A stretch of 56,991 nt of DNA from Secundilactobacillus paracollinoides DSM 15502 = JCM 11969. GTDB lineage: Bacteria; Bacillota; Bacilli; Lactobacillales; Lactobacillaceae. Below, one piece after another: positions 9,672-17,831 of the stretch (position 1 is the first letter of the stretch; each line of letters begins with the position of its first letter). Location: assembly GCF_001311135.1 (NCBI RefSeq), contig NZ_BBAG01000015.1, positions 1 to 56,991 on the forward strand, in the 5' to 3' direction. A program made the position numbers and the translations under genes. The notes below the pieces were generated by a model. It ran no database searches and was not told the DNA's origin. It saw nothing but the letters and a program-made list of their open reading frames with translations.

Positions 9672-9810
9672 CTTTCTAGGTCACCGTGCCGAAACGAGTT
9701 CCGAAAAACTGAGACCGGCCGCGTAAGGGCAATTAGTGACAAATCCAAGAACGGGATTTATCACTAATTGCCCTTACGCTCTGGTCTCAAACCGTTTTTC
9801 TCCACTCTCT
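9672..9810 (-). repeat. Family A palindromic repeat abutting the hydrolase stop codon
   Basis: The left edge is TTTCTAGG...GTGCCGAAACGAGTTCC. The middle stem GTAAGGGCAATTAGTGA pairs with TCACTAATTGCCCTTAC and the apical stem is AAATCC/GGGATTT. On the minus strand its 5' end AGAGAGTGG follows directly on the TAA of the hydrolase gene. Confidence 0.85.
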
Positions 9811-10739
9811 TTAAAAATAAGTCCCCAAAAACTCACTAACCCGCCGCTTATAATTAGCAGGATTATACCAAAAGCTCTCAGCATGGCTCGCATTTTTCAC
9901 GATCCACAACTGCTTAGGCGCCTTGGTCGACTCATAGTTTTCGTAAGCCATCTTAACCGGCACATAGGTGTCTTTACCGCCATGGATAAAGAGGATTGGC
10001 CGCCGGTTTTTTTTGAGCTGTTCCGTTGAAGAAACGTCATTCAAATAGTATCCCAATCGCTGTTTATTGATCGTACTAACAAGGGGTTCGATTGGATATT
10101 CTGGCAGGTGGTACTGGTTGTGCAGCAGGTACACAAGTTCCTCACGGATGCTGGCGTACCCACAGTCGGCGATGATTGCTTTGACTTGAGCGGGCAATTT
10201 TTCACCCGACAGCATTTCTACCGTGGCACCACCCATGCTGACACCAAACAGCAGGATCTTTTCGTCATCGCCGTTTTTGCCGATGATCTGCTCGATCCAG
10301 TGAATGTAGTCTAATCGATCCAACCAGCCAAAGTTGATGTATTTACCAGCACTATCGCCGTGTGCCCGGTCATCGGGCAACAGGACGTTGAAGCCGAGTT
10401 CATAAAACATCTTGCGTAGTTTGCCATCGTTTCGCGATTGCCCTTATAGCCGTGGGAAATGATAACCGTTTTCCCTTGACCAGCCGGGTTTGGAATATAG
10501 CTTGCCACCAGTTTATTTTCAGGGTCGTTTTCGTTCAGGTACCAGGTATCATGCGGAATTTGACGGTACCAGTCGACGTAGGCGTAGTAGTCGTCAGCGT
10601 ATTTTTGCTTGTCTGCAGAGGTTTCAGGGACGTAGTTGACCCGTTTAAACGCAAAGTTGAAGAGCCGGTTGCTCATATAAACAGCCCCGGCAGAAACCGC
10701 GGCTAGGGGAAGTGTGAGTGCGAGAAGTCGTTTTTTCAT
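9811..10739 (-). pseudogene. alpha/beta hydrolase with N-terminal membrane anchor, one frameshift
   Basis: A predicted serine hydrolase of the type with one N-terminal membrane segment (MKKRLLALTLPLAAVSAGAVY). ISHGYKGN forms the oxyanion strand, GVSMGG the nucleophile elbow, HGGKDTYVP the acid region and NASHAESF the catalytic histidine. The frame changes near 10406. One missing A (GCAAG for GCAAAG, minus strand) rejoins ETMANYAKMFYELGFNVLLPD. The repaired protein has 309 residues. The substrate is unknown; the active site probably faces outside the membrane. A family A repeat starts immediately after the stop codon. No intrinsic terminator is visible other than that hairpin. Confidence 0.82.
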
Positions 10740-10822
10740 CTTGAGCTCCTTTGAATGTTGGTTTAAGAAAAAAGATTATTAGCTTATTATCCTAAGCATT
10801 ATAGTAATCTCTAATGATAAAA

Positions 10823-10859
10823 GTGTGGTCTACCTTATTAAAGTAGACCACACTAGTGT
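10823..10859 (-). terminator. terminator of the tyrosine phosphatase gene
   Basis: GTGTGGTCTAC and GTAGACCACAC (10823-10853) form an 11-base perfect stem. On the minus strand it is followed by CTTTTATC, which suits the phosphatase gene that ends at 10879. Confidence 0.75.
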
Positions 10860-10878
10860 AAAACTCTTACGAATTAAG

Positions 10879-11676
10879 TCAAGCCTTAGTGAGGTATAAG
10901 GCCTTGAGATCAGCGATGTCTTGGGGAGATAACTGAAGCGCCTGGTTCAAAAAGCCGTTCATATTGCCATAGTTATCATGGATGGCGGTCATCGCCGTTT
11001 GATAGTAAGCATCCGAGACCCGCCAGAGCGCTTTGATCGAGTCCAACAATTGGCTGGATGCGCCTTCAGCCTTAGCGGAAGCCAGTCTGCGATTGACCAG
11101 GTCTGCCGCAACTTGGTTGGTCAACAGGTAGTCTTGTTTAATGGTCGTTTCAGGAACCCCCAGTGCGTTGAGGAGAAAAACGGCGCCCATTCCAGTCCGG
11201 TCTTTGCCGGCGGTGCAGTGAAACAGCACAACGTTATCTTCAGTGGCTAGCAGGGTGGTAAAAAATTGCTGGTAGGCGATGTGCGATTGGGTCGTCGTGA
11301 TCATGTCGTGGTAGGTTTCCAGCATGTGCTGGAAGCCATTTTCCGCCTGCGCCTTCAATTCAGCTTGAATCTGCGCCTGGGTCTTGGAATTTTCTGTTTT
11401 GTCGTCGTCAAAAACGGGCAGGTGTTGGTATCGGACCCCAGTGGGCACACGGTCAGGTTCCTTGTTGATCTCAGTCTGAGAGCGAAAATCAACGTCCACG
11501 GTAACGCCATAGTTGAGCAGCGTTTGTTGATCCGTATCTGTGATCCGTGCAAGCGACGCCGTTCGGATGACCCGCTGCCATTTAACGGTCCGGCCATCCA
11601 GCGTTGGATAGCCGCCGAGTTCGCGAAAGTTGATGCCGCCGCTAATGTCTAATAATCGTTGCTTCGTCGTTTGCAT
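10879..11676 (-). CDS. tyrosine-protein phosphatase, DSP-like family
   Basis: A 265-residue phosphatase of the group that includes Mycobacterium PtpB and many lactobacillar proteins. The P-loop HCTAGKDRTG carries catalytic Cys154 and Arg160. The N-terminus GGINFRELGGYPTLDGR and the strand VIRTASLARITDTD are typical of the family, as is DFRSQTEI. The start at 11676 is chosen over 11703 because AAGGAGG sits about 10 bases before it, whereas the upstream ATG lies before that site. The substrate may be phosphotyrosine, phosphoinositide or a phosphorylated sugar; the sequence does not decide. It is a single gene ended by its own terminator. Confidence 0.88.
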   Translation of the reverse strand: MQTTKQRLLDISGGINFRELGGYPTLDGRTVKWQRVIRTASLARITDTDQQTLLNYGVTVDVDFRSQTEINKEPDRVPTGVRYQHLPVFDDDKTENSKTQAQIQAELKAQAENGFQHMLETYHDMITTTQSHIAYQQFFTTLLATEDNVVLFHCTAGKDRTGMGAVFLLNALGVPETTIKQDYLLTNQVAADLVNRRLASAKAEGASSQLLDSIKALWRVSDAYYQTAMTAIHDNYGNMNGFLNQALQLSPQDIADLKALYLTKA

Positions 11677-11771
11677 GAAGGGGCCTCCTTGAGATTTCTG
11701 CATCCATTGTACATTAAATCATGAAAAAAGTCAGACAGCACGTCCGGTCCACATTGCTTTGAGCACTGTTA

Positions 11772-11785
11772 TGAAAGCGTTATAC
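11772..11785 (+). promoter_or_regulatory. cre-like site overlapping a promoter
   Basis: TGAAAGCGTTATAC matches 12 of 14 positions of the cre consensus. Its end overlaps a plausible -10 element TATACT, 30 bases before the NAD(P)-binding protein gene. The match is weak. Confidence 0.3.
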
Positions 11786-11817
11786 TGGCGATACAATGAC
11801 ACATAGGAGGCGCGATT

Positions 11818-12471
11818 ATGAAAATTGCAATTATCGGCGGCAACGGAAAAGCCAGTTCCAAAATTTACGAAGAGGACATCAAGCGCGGGCATGAGGCAAC
11901 CGCAATTGTGCGGAATGCTGAGAAGGCGCAGGCGGTGCTTGGCGAAGATGCAGAATTGCTGGTCAAGGATGGGTTTGCGTTAACCAAGGAAGACCTGACC
12001 CGGTTTGACGTCATCGTGGACGCGTTTGGGGTACCGATGGGCTCACCATTGGCCTACCTGCACATGGATCTGGCAGCAAAACTGATTCACGATCTGCGCG
12101 ATACGGACACGCGGCTGCTGGTCATCGTCGGGGCTGCCAGCCTGAATATGCCGGATGGCAAGCCGCTGATCGATCAATTATTGCAGGCGCCCGGCCACGA
12201 GGACTGGATCGGCGTCCCATTGAATCAATCTCACGAATTAGCGATCCTTCAAATGGTCGATAATGTGGACTGGGTCGCCATTTCGCCACAACGGAACTTT
12301 ACGCCCGGCATCGATACGGGGTATATAATGGGAAGTAACGATGTGATGTTTGACGCCGACGGGAAGTCGGAGCTGACAACGGGAAACATGGCGCTGGCTG
12401 TGTTGGACGAACTGGAATCGCCGGAAAATCACCAGGAACGGTTTACGGTCCGTAACGCGGATACAGAATAA
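11818..12471 (+). CDS. NAD(P)-binding oxidoreductase, NmrA/YwnB-like
   Basis: The protein opens MKIAIIGGNGKASSKI, a Rossmann nucleotide-binding loop of the GxxGxxG kind. It continues as an atypical short-chain dehydrogenase with FDVIVDAFGVP and LLVIVGAAS. It has 217 residues and no YxxxK catalytic pair in the usual place. AGGAGG at 11805-11810 supports the start. The next gene, an esterase, begins 24 bases after its stop, so they probably form one transcript. The role is unknown; related proteins respond to redox or electrophile stress. Confidence 0.75.
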   Translation: MKIAIIGGNGKASSKIYEEDIKRGHEATAIVRNAEKAQAVLGEDAELLVKDGFALTKEDLTRFDVIVDAFGVPMGSPLAYLHMDLAAKLIHDLRDTDTRLLVIVGAASLNMPDGKPLIDQLLQAPGHEDWIGVPLNQSHELAILQMVDNVDWVAISPQRNFTPGIDTGYIMGSNDVMFDADGKSELTTGNMALAVLDELESPENHQERFTVRNADTE

Positions 12472-12495
12472 GACTATTGATGGCAGGTGGCAATT

Positions 12496-13368
12496 GTGAG
12501 TTTAAGCGGAAATTGGTTATATTTTAAAACAAAACATTCGCGGTTAAAACAACAGGTGGCGGCAGGGCTTCGACATCCGGGTCGCCGGACGGATGAGCTG
12601 GCTGCGACAAAGTTTGCGGCGCCGGAACGGGTCAAAACCACGGCAATGCCAAACGGCCGTCTGGTGACGCTGGTCACACAGGAGGCGGCCTCAAAGCACA
12701 TTATCCTCTTGCACGGGGGTGCTTATACCTTGCGGGCAACAGAGAGTCACCGTGAATGGATGGAGCTCCTGGCAGCTGATACGGGTGCCAATGTGACCGC
12801 CATTGATTTTCCACTGACGCCGGAGTATACAGCACACGATACTGTGCCGTTTACCATTAAAGCCTATCAAGAACTCCGCAAACAATTTCCACTGGACGAG
12901 TACTTTTTACTGGGTGATTCGGCTGGCGGTGGCTTAGCGTTGGTACTGTTGCAACACTTGCGGGACAACCAGTTGCCGATGCCAAGCGGCACCTTACTCG
13001 TTTCACCATGGTCAGATCTCGCCATGACAGCACCGGCGTTTGAAGCCGGTGCGGCGGGTGACCCAGAGTTGCCGCTGGATGCGCTGCGAGAGGTGGCTGA
13101 AAGATATGCGGGTAAGCTAGCGTTGACGGACAAAAGGGTGAGTCCAATCAATGGTGATTTAGATCACCTAGGTAAAATTGGTTTGTTTTACGGGACCAGA
13201 GAAGTCTTACTGCCGGAGCACCAAGCGCTAGCTGAAAAGTTGGCGGCGACGGATGGTACGGATGTGGACACCCATGAGTTAAAGAATATGATGCATGATT
13301 ATCTGCTGTGGACAAATTTGCCGGAGAGTCGGCGGACTTTTCGGTATTTGCAGGGGATGATGAGGTAA
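12496..13368 (+). CDS. alpha/beta hydrolase, HSL-type esterase/lipase
   Basis: A cytosolic carboxylesterase of the hormone-sensitive-lipase group. The oxyanion-hole motif is HGGAY (residues 74-78), the nucleophile elbow GDSAGG has Ser142, and the C-terminal histidine is in MMHDYLLW. The length is 290 residues from GTG 12496, which has AGGTGG 5 bases upstream; an earlier GTG at 12487 falls inside that ribosome site. It is probably co-transcribed with the preceding oxidoreductase gene. The stop codon TAA at 13366-13368 runs straight into a family A repeat. Confidence 0.82.
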   Translation: MSLSGNWLYFKTKHSRLKQQVAAGLRHPGRRTDELAATKFAAPERVKTTAMPNGRLVTLVTQEAASKHIILLHGGAYTLRATESHREWMELLAADTGANVTAIDFPLTPEYTAHDTVPFTIKAYQELRKQFPLDEYFLLGDSAGGGLALVLLQHLRDNQLPMPSGTLLVSPWSDLAMTAPAFEAGAAGDPELPLDALREVAERYAGKLALTDKRVSPINGDLDHLGKIGLFYGTREVLLPEHQALAEKLAATDGTDVDTHELKNMMHDYLLWTNLPESRRTFRYLQGMMR

Positions 13369-13450
13369 GAGCGCGGAGGAAGGCGATTAAGGGGCGGCCA
13401 TGTAAGAGACTCTGCCTTCTGGAGCGCGTTTCGGTACGGTTGCCTAAAAA
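13369..13450 (+). repeat. Family A repeat with internal deletion
   Basis: Begins GAGCGCGGAGGAAGGCGATTAAGG directly after the esterase stop codon and ends GGAGCGCGTTTCGGTACGGTTGCC. The middle and apical stems are missing, leaving only GTAAGAGACTCTGCC between the outer arms. Between 13451 and 13539 no feature is seen. Confidence 0.7.
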
Positions 13451-13539
13451 ACAACTTTCATAGCGTTAATCAATTAACTAACAAGGCCGGTAGCGGCAAT
13501 ACCACTGTGATTTACGACAGATAGCTGCATTATTTTGAC

Positions 13540-13676
13540 TTTCTAGGCTACCGTGTGGAAACGAGTTCCACAAACTAAAGACTTGCACAGAAGCGGACTA
13601 TTTTACAAAATCCAAACCCGGGATTTTATAAAATAGTCCGCTTCTGCTCCAGTCTTTGACCAGTTTGTTCCACTCT
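13540..13676 (-). repeat. Family A palindromic repeat abutting a stop codon
   Basis: The left edge is TTTCTAGGCTACCGTGTGGAAACG. The middle stem AAGCGGACTATTTTA pairs with TAAAATAGTCCGCTT and the apical stem is AAATCC/GGATTT. Its 5' end AGAGTGGAAC lies directly after the TAG of the minus-strand gene at 13677. Confidence 0.85.
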
Positions 13677-13934
13677 CTATCGTTTAATCGTAACCCGCAA
13701 ATCAGCCGGCTTATCAGTATCAGTAGGATTCAACTCTTCCTTATAATCGAAATTAGCATCTTCAAAATAGTGCCGCATTTCTTTATTAACCGCTTCCAAA
13801 TCACGGTTGTTATTATCCTGATGGTTGATCAGCAGGGTGTATTCGTTAGCGTCTTCATCTGCGTTTTCAAAGTCGTAGACAAGGGCTACGGTGTTCAGAA
13901 TTTCTTGAATTAATTGACGTTCTGTCATTGCCAT
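13677..13934 (-). CDS. hypothetical protein, 85 residues
   Basis: An acidic, soluble protein, MAMTERQLIQEILNTVALVYD and onward, rich in Asp, Glu and Asn. No signal peptide or membrane segment is present and no family is recognised. GAGGT lies 8 bases before ATG 13934; an in-frame ATG two codons later is a possible alternative. It is flanked on both sides by family A repeats, one of which begins at its stop codon. Its good ribosome site and intact frame make it a credible gene. Confidence 0.65.
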   Translation of the reverse strand: MAMTERQLIQEILNTVALVYDFENADEDANEYTLLINHQDNNNRDLEAVNKEMRHYFEDANFDYKEELNPTDTDKPADLRVTIKR

Positions 13935-14000
13935 AAAATCTACCTCATTTTCACAAATTAGTTACAACTCTAATGTACGCTTATTTGGGGGGAATGTTAA

Positions 14001-14142
14001 ATAGAGAGTGGAAGAAGGCGGTTAAGGAGTGGAGCCTAGTGGACTTTGACCATTAAAGCCCGGTCTTGGCTTTGATGGTCGAAGTCCACTAGGTGCAACT
14101 CCTTGCCTTCTGTAACTCGTTTCGGCAATGTGGCATAGAAAG
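14001..14142 (+). repeat. Family A palindromic repeat
   Basis: Begins TAGAGAGTGGAAGAAGGCGG. The middle stem GTGGACTTTGACCA pairs with TGGTCGAAGTCCAC and the apical stem is AAGCC/GGCTT. It ends CGTTTCGGCAATGTGGCATAG. No plus-strand gene ends before this copy. Confidence 0.85.
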
Positions 14143-14252
14143 ATAGCCAATAAATAATCTTCTAATCAGTGGTATGAAAAACAGTGAGTTCTGATGTGTT
14201 ACTGATAGTCCAAAATTAACAGTTAACCACCAAATCCTCACAGTAGCGTAAC

Positions 14253-14345
14253 AAGCATTGCTCTTAATGGGTTGTCAGCAGTCACGTGCGGATTCTCTAC
14301 AAACCAGCCTTGACTATCTTTAGATATTTAATCGTGGTTACTTCC
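14253..14345 (-). repeat. Family B tail fragment
   Basis: AGCATTGCTCTTAATGGG, GTGCGGATTCTC and CAAACCAGCCTTGACTATC resemble the tail of the family B copy at 22490-22600. The hairpin part is absent. The rest of 14143-14612 holds no gene. A hairpin near 14554-14577 (GTCTAGTGTTT with AACACCAGAC) has no T run. Confidence 0.45.
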
Positions 14346-14612
14346 ATCAGCAATATGAGTGAAATGACGGAATATAACGGACACATACCGCAATATAACC
14401 CGTGAAAATATTTTTGCTAATAGAAAAATCCACGAAAACAGCTCAAACTGCCCATTAAATCATGGTACACTAGATAGTTAAGAGCGTATCAAGCGAGTGC
14501 CTTGCTTTTCCGGCGACAGCATGCTATTTTCTTACTTTAAGTATGTGATTTTGTCTAGTGTTTAAAAACACCAGACCGGCACAAACAACGATTGAATAAG
14601 GGGGCTTTGAAC

Positions 14613-15361
14613 GTGCGACCAAGAATTGCTTTACCGGCAGATACGTTAGCTGAGGCGACAAACATTATCAACGAACGTAACGCGGCTTATGCACCACGAC
14701 CAGCGATTGAAGCGGTGGTTAAATCTGGCGGCGTGCCAGTGATCTTGCCAAGTGTTGACCCAGATGATGTGGTTGACTATATGGATCTGTTTGACGGGGT
14801 TTGTTTTTTAGGCGGCTATGATGTTGATCCCACGTTCTTTGGTGAAGAACCCTTTGAAAAATTGGGACCGACGTATCGCAAGCGGGATTTGTTTGAAATT
14901 GAATTATTGAAACAGTCTGTTGCGCGCGGCAAGGCCATTTTGGTATTTGCCGCGGGATGCAGCTGGTCAACATTGGCCTTGGCGGCACGCTGTTTCAGGA
15001 TCTGTCACAGGACCCACACGTGACGTTGAAACACAATCAGCTGGCACCAGGCAACATGCCGTCACACCACATTACTGTGGCACCAGATAGCCGGTTATTT
15101 AAGATTGCGGGCGAGCGGCCCTATATCAATTCACGGCACCATCAGGCAATTCGCGATGTGGCGCCGACGTTGAAGGTCACTGCGCGGGCAGATGACCAGG
15201 TGATCGAAGCGGTTGAATCAATTGAAAATGACCAGATCTTAGGGGTGCAGTGGCATCCAGAGAATATGTATAAACACCATGCAAGTTCTAAGGCACTGTT
15301 TGCAGACCTTGTTGAACGCAGCACAGAAGTGGCGAAACGGACTCGCAAACAACCACAATAA
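14613..15361 (+). pseudogene. class I glutamine amidotransferase-like (PuuD/peptidase C26), one frameshift
   Basis: A member of the gamma-glutamyl-gamma-aminobutyrate hydrolase group. A missing G near 14944 (TTGGTATT for TTGGGTATT) breaks the frame inside the nucleophile elbow. Repair gives ILGICRGMQLVNIGLGG with the catalytic Cys. The catalytic His and Glu follow in GVQWHPENMY, and NSRHHQAI is also typical. The repaired length is 249 residues. GTG 14613 is preferred because AAGGGGGC precedes it by about 9 bases. It is a paralogue of the intact gene at 38378. The true substrate of these lactobacillar proteins is unknown. Confidence 0.82.
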
Positions 15362-15365
15362 CTTT

Positions 15366-15411
15366 AAAAAGTAACCATCGTTTGATAGTAGAACGATTGG
15401 TTACTTTTTTG
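15366..15411 (+). terminator. Rho-independent terminator
   Basis: AAAAAGTAACCATCGTT pairs with AACGATTGGTTACTTTTTT, a long stem followed by T residues. It could work in both directions. Confidence 0.85.
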
Positions 15412-15540
15412 ATTTCACAATATTATTAACTATACCAATTTCTAATGTTTCAGTTATACCATGAACATTAAACGTTTACTGCTAGACCAATCATTAAGAA
15501 AGTGCAATTTTTAAGACAAATCAAATGACGGCGGTGGTTA

Positions 15541-15575
15541 TGCTATGATAACATCAGTTTATGAAATCGTTTTCT
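15541..15575 (+). promoter_or_regulatory. glpK-like gene promoter with downstream cre
   Basis: An extended -10 element TGCTATGAT (15541-15549) is followed at 15562-15575 by TGAAATCGTTTTCT. This matches the cre consensus at 13 of 14 positions. A cre just after the -10 is the usual place for a CcpA roadblock. Confidence 0.6.
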
Positions 15576-15623
15576 AAAGTAGGACGCCGTTAACGGCACG
15601 TTAAAATTGGAGGCTGGAGTTTT

Positions 15624-17138
15624 ATGTCAATGAAGGAGCCGGAACATTACATTCTCGCCATCGATCAGGGGACCTCAATTACCCGAGCGATGTTATTTGA
15701 CCATTCAGGGCGCAAGGTGATCGAGAGCCAAAAGACGTTTCCGCAATACTACCCGCATAATGGCTGGGTGGAACAGGACGCTAACGAAATTTGGAACTCG
15801 GTCCAGTCGGTGATTGCCAGTGCGCTCATCGATGCTGGGGTGCATCCAGAATTTATTGACGGCATTGGGATCTCCAGTCAACGTGAAACCACGGTCATTT
15901 GGGATAAGACCACGGGTCAGCCCATTTACCATGCAATCGGCTGGCTGTCTAAGCAGACGGCAGCCATCGCCAAGAAGATGGTGAGTGATGGGTACGAAGA
16001 CGTGATCCACGAGAAGACTGGGCTGGTCATTGATTCCTACTTCTCAGCCACGAAGGTGCGCTGGCTGCTGGATAATGTCCCTGGGGCGCAGGAACGCGCT
16101 GAAAAGGGTGAGTTGCTGATGGGCACCATTGACAGTTGGCTGACCTGGAAATTATCAGACGGCCAGCTGCACATCACTGACTACACCAACGCTAGTCAAA
16201 CCATGATGTTTAATATTAATGAGCTCACATGGGACGACGACATTTTAAAGTTGCTGAACATTCCGCGTCAGTTACTGCCGGAAGTTCACAGCTGTTCTGA
16301 AGTCTACGGGACGACTAAAAACTACCAATTCTATGGCGTTGAAGTGCCGATTGCTGGGATGGTTGGTGACCAGCAGGCAGCCCTGATCGGTCAGATGGCG
16401 TTTAAACCTGGTGAGGTCAAGAATACCTATGGTGACGGGGCCTTCATCGTGATGAACACGGGGGACAAGCCGCAGTTTTCCAACAATAAAATGCTGACGA
16501 CGATTGCCTACGACCTTGGCGGCAAAATGACCTACGCGCTTGAAGGGTCGGTCTTCGTGGCCGGGACTGCGCTGAACTGGCTGGCTGAGAGCATGAAGAT
16601 CATTGATAACGTGCCGCAATCTCGACAGGTCGCCATGGCGTCGACGGATGACGATGAAGTCTACGTAGTTCCTGCCTTTAACGGGTTAGGTGCACCGTAC
16701 TGGGACCAGGATGCTCGCGGTGCCGTGTTCGGTCTCAGTCGTGGAACCAACCGGAGTGATTTTGTGAAGGCCACTCTGCAGTCGATCGCCTATCAGACGC
16801 GAGATATCATTGATACCATGCGCCAGGATACGGGGATGCCGGTGGTGGAAGTGCTGGCCGATGGTGGCGCTTCGCGGAATCGTTATTTGATGCAGTTTCA
16901 GGCGGATATTTTAAACGTGCCGATCGTGCGGTCCAGTGACGAAGAAACCACTGCTTTGGGTGCTGCCTTCTGTGCCGGGTTAGCGACTGGGTACTGGCAA
17001 GATCTGGATGACATTCAAAAAATTCACGCGGATGGGCAGACGTTTAAACCGGATATGGCGGATGACCGTCGGAAACGGCTGTACCACGGCTGGAAGGTTG
17101 CGGTAGAAGCAACAAGAGCGTTTAAAACCGAAGCATAG
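15624..17138 (+). CDS. glpK: glycerol kinase-like FGGY kinase
   Basis: ATP-dependent phosphorylation of glycerol to glycerol-3-phosphate is the expected reaction. Its 504 residues are the normal length. It has [15 protein letters not shown] at the phosphate-binding site, [11 protein letters not shown] with the Arg-Glu glycerol contacts, [10 protein letters not shown], and [26 protein letters not shown] precedes the start at 15624. The PTS-regulated histidine of Firmicutes GlpK, in a sequence of the form YHFYG, is glutamine here (Gln235 in [13 protein letters not shown]). The usual VWQ-R-T segment reads GWLSKQT. The neighbours are a YagU-like gene and a GPH transporter instead of glpF/glpD. 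The sequence therefore suggests a divergent kinase, possibly freed from HPr phosphorylation. The polyol substrate is not certain. Confidence 0.85.
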   Translation: MSMKEPEHYILAIDQGTSITRAMLFDHSGRKVIESQKTFPQYYPHNGWVEQDANEIWNSVQSVIASALIDAGVHPEFIDGIGISSQRETTVIWDKTTGQPIYHAIGWLSKQTAAIAKKMVSDGYEDVIHEKTGLVIDSYFSATKVRWLLDNVPGAQERAEKGELLMGTIDSWLTWKLSDGQLHITDYTNASQTMMFNINELTWDDDILKLLNIPRQLLPEVHSCSEVYGTTKNYQFYGVEVPIAGMVGDQQAALIGQMAFKPGEVKNTYGDGAFIVMNTGDKPQFSNNKMLTTIAYDLGGKMTYALEGSVFVAGTALNWLAESMKIIDNVPQSRQVAMASTDDDEVYVVPAFNGLGAPYWDQDARGAVFGLSRGTNRSDFVKATLQSIAYQTRDIIDTMRQDTGMPVVEVLADGGASRNRYLMQFQADILNVPIVRSSDEETTALGAAFCAGLATGYWQDLDDIQKIHADGQTFKPDMADDRRKRLYHGWKVAVEATRAFKTEA

Positions 17139-17162
17139 CGTGAGCAAATGAAGCTAAAAATA

Positions 17163-17200
17163 AGGCTAATCGACTGTAGATGTTGATTAGTCTTTTCTTA
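17163..17200 (+). terminator. terminator after the glpK-like gene
   Basis: GGCTAATCGAC pairs with GTTGATTAGTC across a short loop and is followed by TTTTCTT. Confidence 0.75.
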
Positions 17201-17303
17201 GCAAAACAGTGAAGTTCTTTTCCTGTTGCTATAAAAGAAAGCGGTTTATACTAATTAACAAGTATAAAAAGATTTAGCACTTATATAGAAATGAGGGATT
17301 CGC

Positions 17304-17807
17304 ATGGCAAAAACAGATTTAAAGGCGGCGGTCATTGCTGGCACCGTCGCTGGTATTTTTTCAGGGTTCGTTAAGTTAGGGTGGGAAAACGTCCTGCCGC
17401 CGCGAACACCAGCGCGTAACGCAGTCAACCCGCCGCAGCATTTGATGGAGCAGGTTGGTGTTCCAGAAAAAATTCGGAATGCGACCTATACCTATTCTGA
17501 ACAAAAGATGCCGATTGCCGGGTTCCTGATCCACTTTGGTTTCTCGACATCATTCGCCATTCTCTACAGTGTGGCGGGTCATTACCTCCCGTTCATTAAG
17601 GCGGGGAAGGGGTCGTTGTTCGGCCTGAGCATTTGGAGTGCCTTTCATCTCGGTGTTATGCCAGCGATGAAGACTGTGCCGGATGCTAAGGACCAGCCGA
17701 TTGAAGAACATATTTCCGAAGCGGTTGGTCACGTTGTCTGGATGCACGCCAACGACTTTATCAGTGACAGCATCTACCGCAATTTGACGGCAAAACAGCA
17801 CAACTAG
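17304..17807 (+). CDS. YagU-like membrane protein (DUF1440)
   Basis: A 167-residue membrane protein similar to E. coli YagU. It has an N-terminal segment with GTVAGIFSGFVKLGWENVLPPRTPAR, interrupted here by a family-typical Trp-Glu and double proline. Three hydrophobic segments follow (around residues 10-28, 70-90 and 100-118), and the C-terminal half contains HVVWMHANDF. In E. coli YagU contributes to acid resistance; the role here is inferred only. It lies 24 bases before the GPH transporter gene, so they are probably co-transcribed, from a promoter after the glpK terminator. Confidence 0.7.
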   Translation: MAKTDLKAAVIAGTVAGIFSGFVKLGWENVLPPRTPARNAVNPPQHLMEQVGVPEKIRNATYTYSEQKMPIAGFLIHFGFSTSFAILYSVAGHYLPFIKAGKGSLFGLSIWSAFHLGVMPAMKTVPDAKDQPIEEHISEAVGHVVWMHANDFISDSIYRNLTAKQHN

Positions 17808-17831
17808 TTTTTAATCGGGGGGGGTGTTGGG

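Noticed and set aside
8561..9810. CRISPR array as explanation of the repeats
   Set aside because: Units are over 100 bases, palindromic, in both orientations and not separated by uniform unique spacers. No cas gene is in view.
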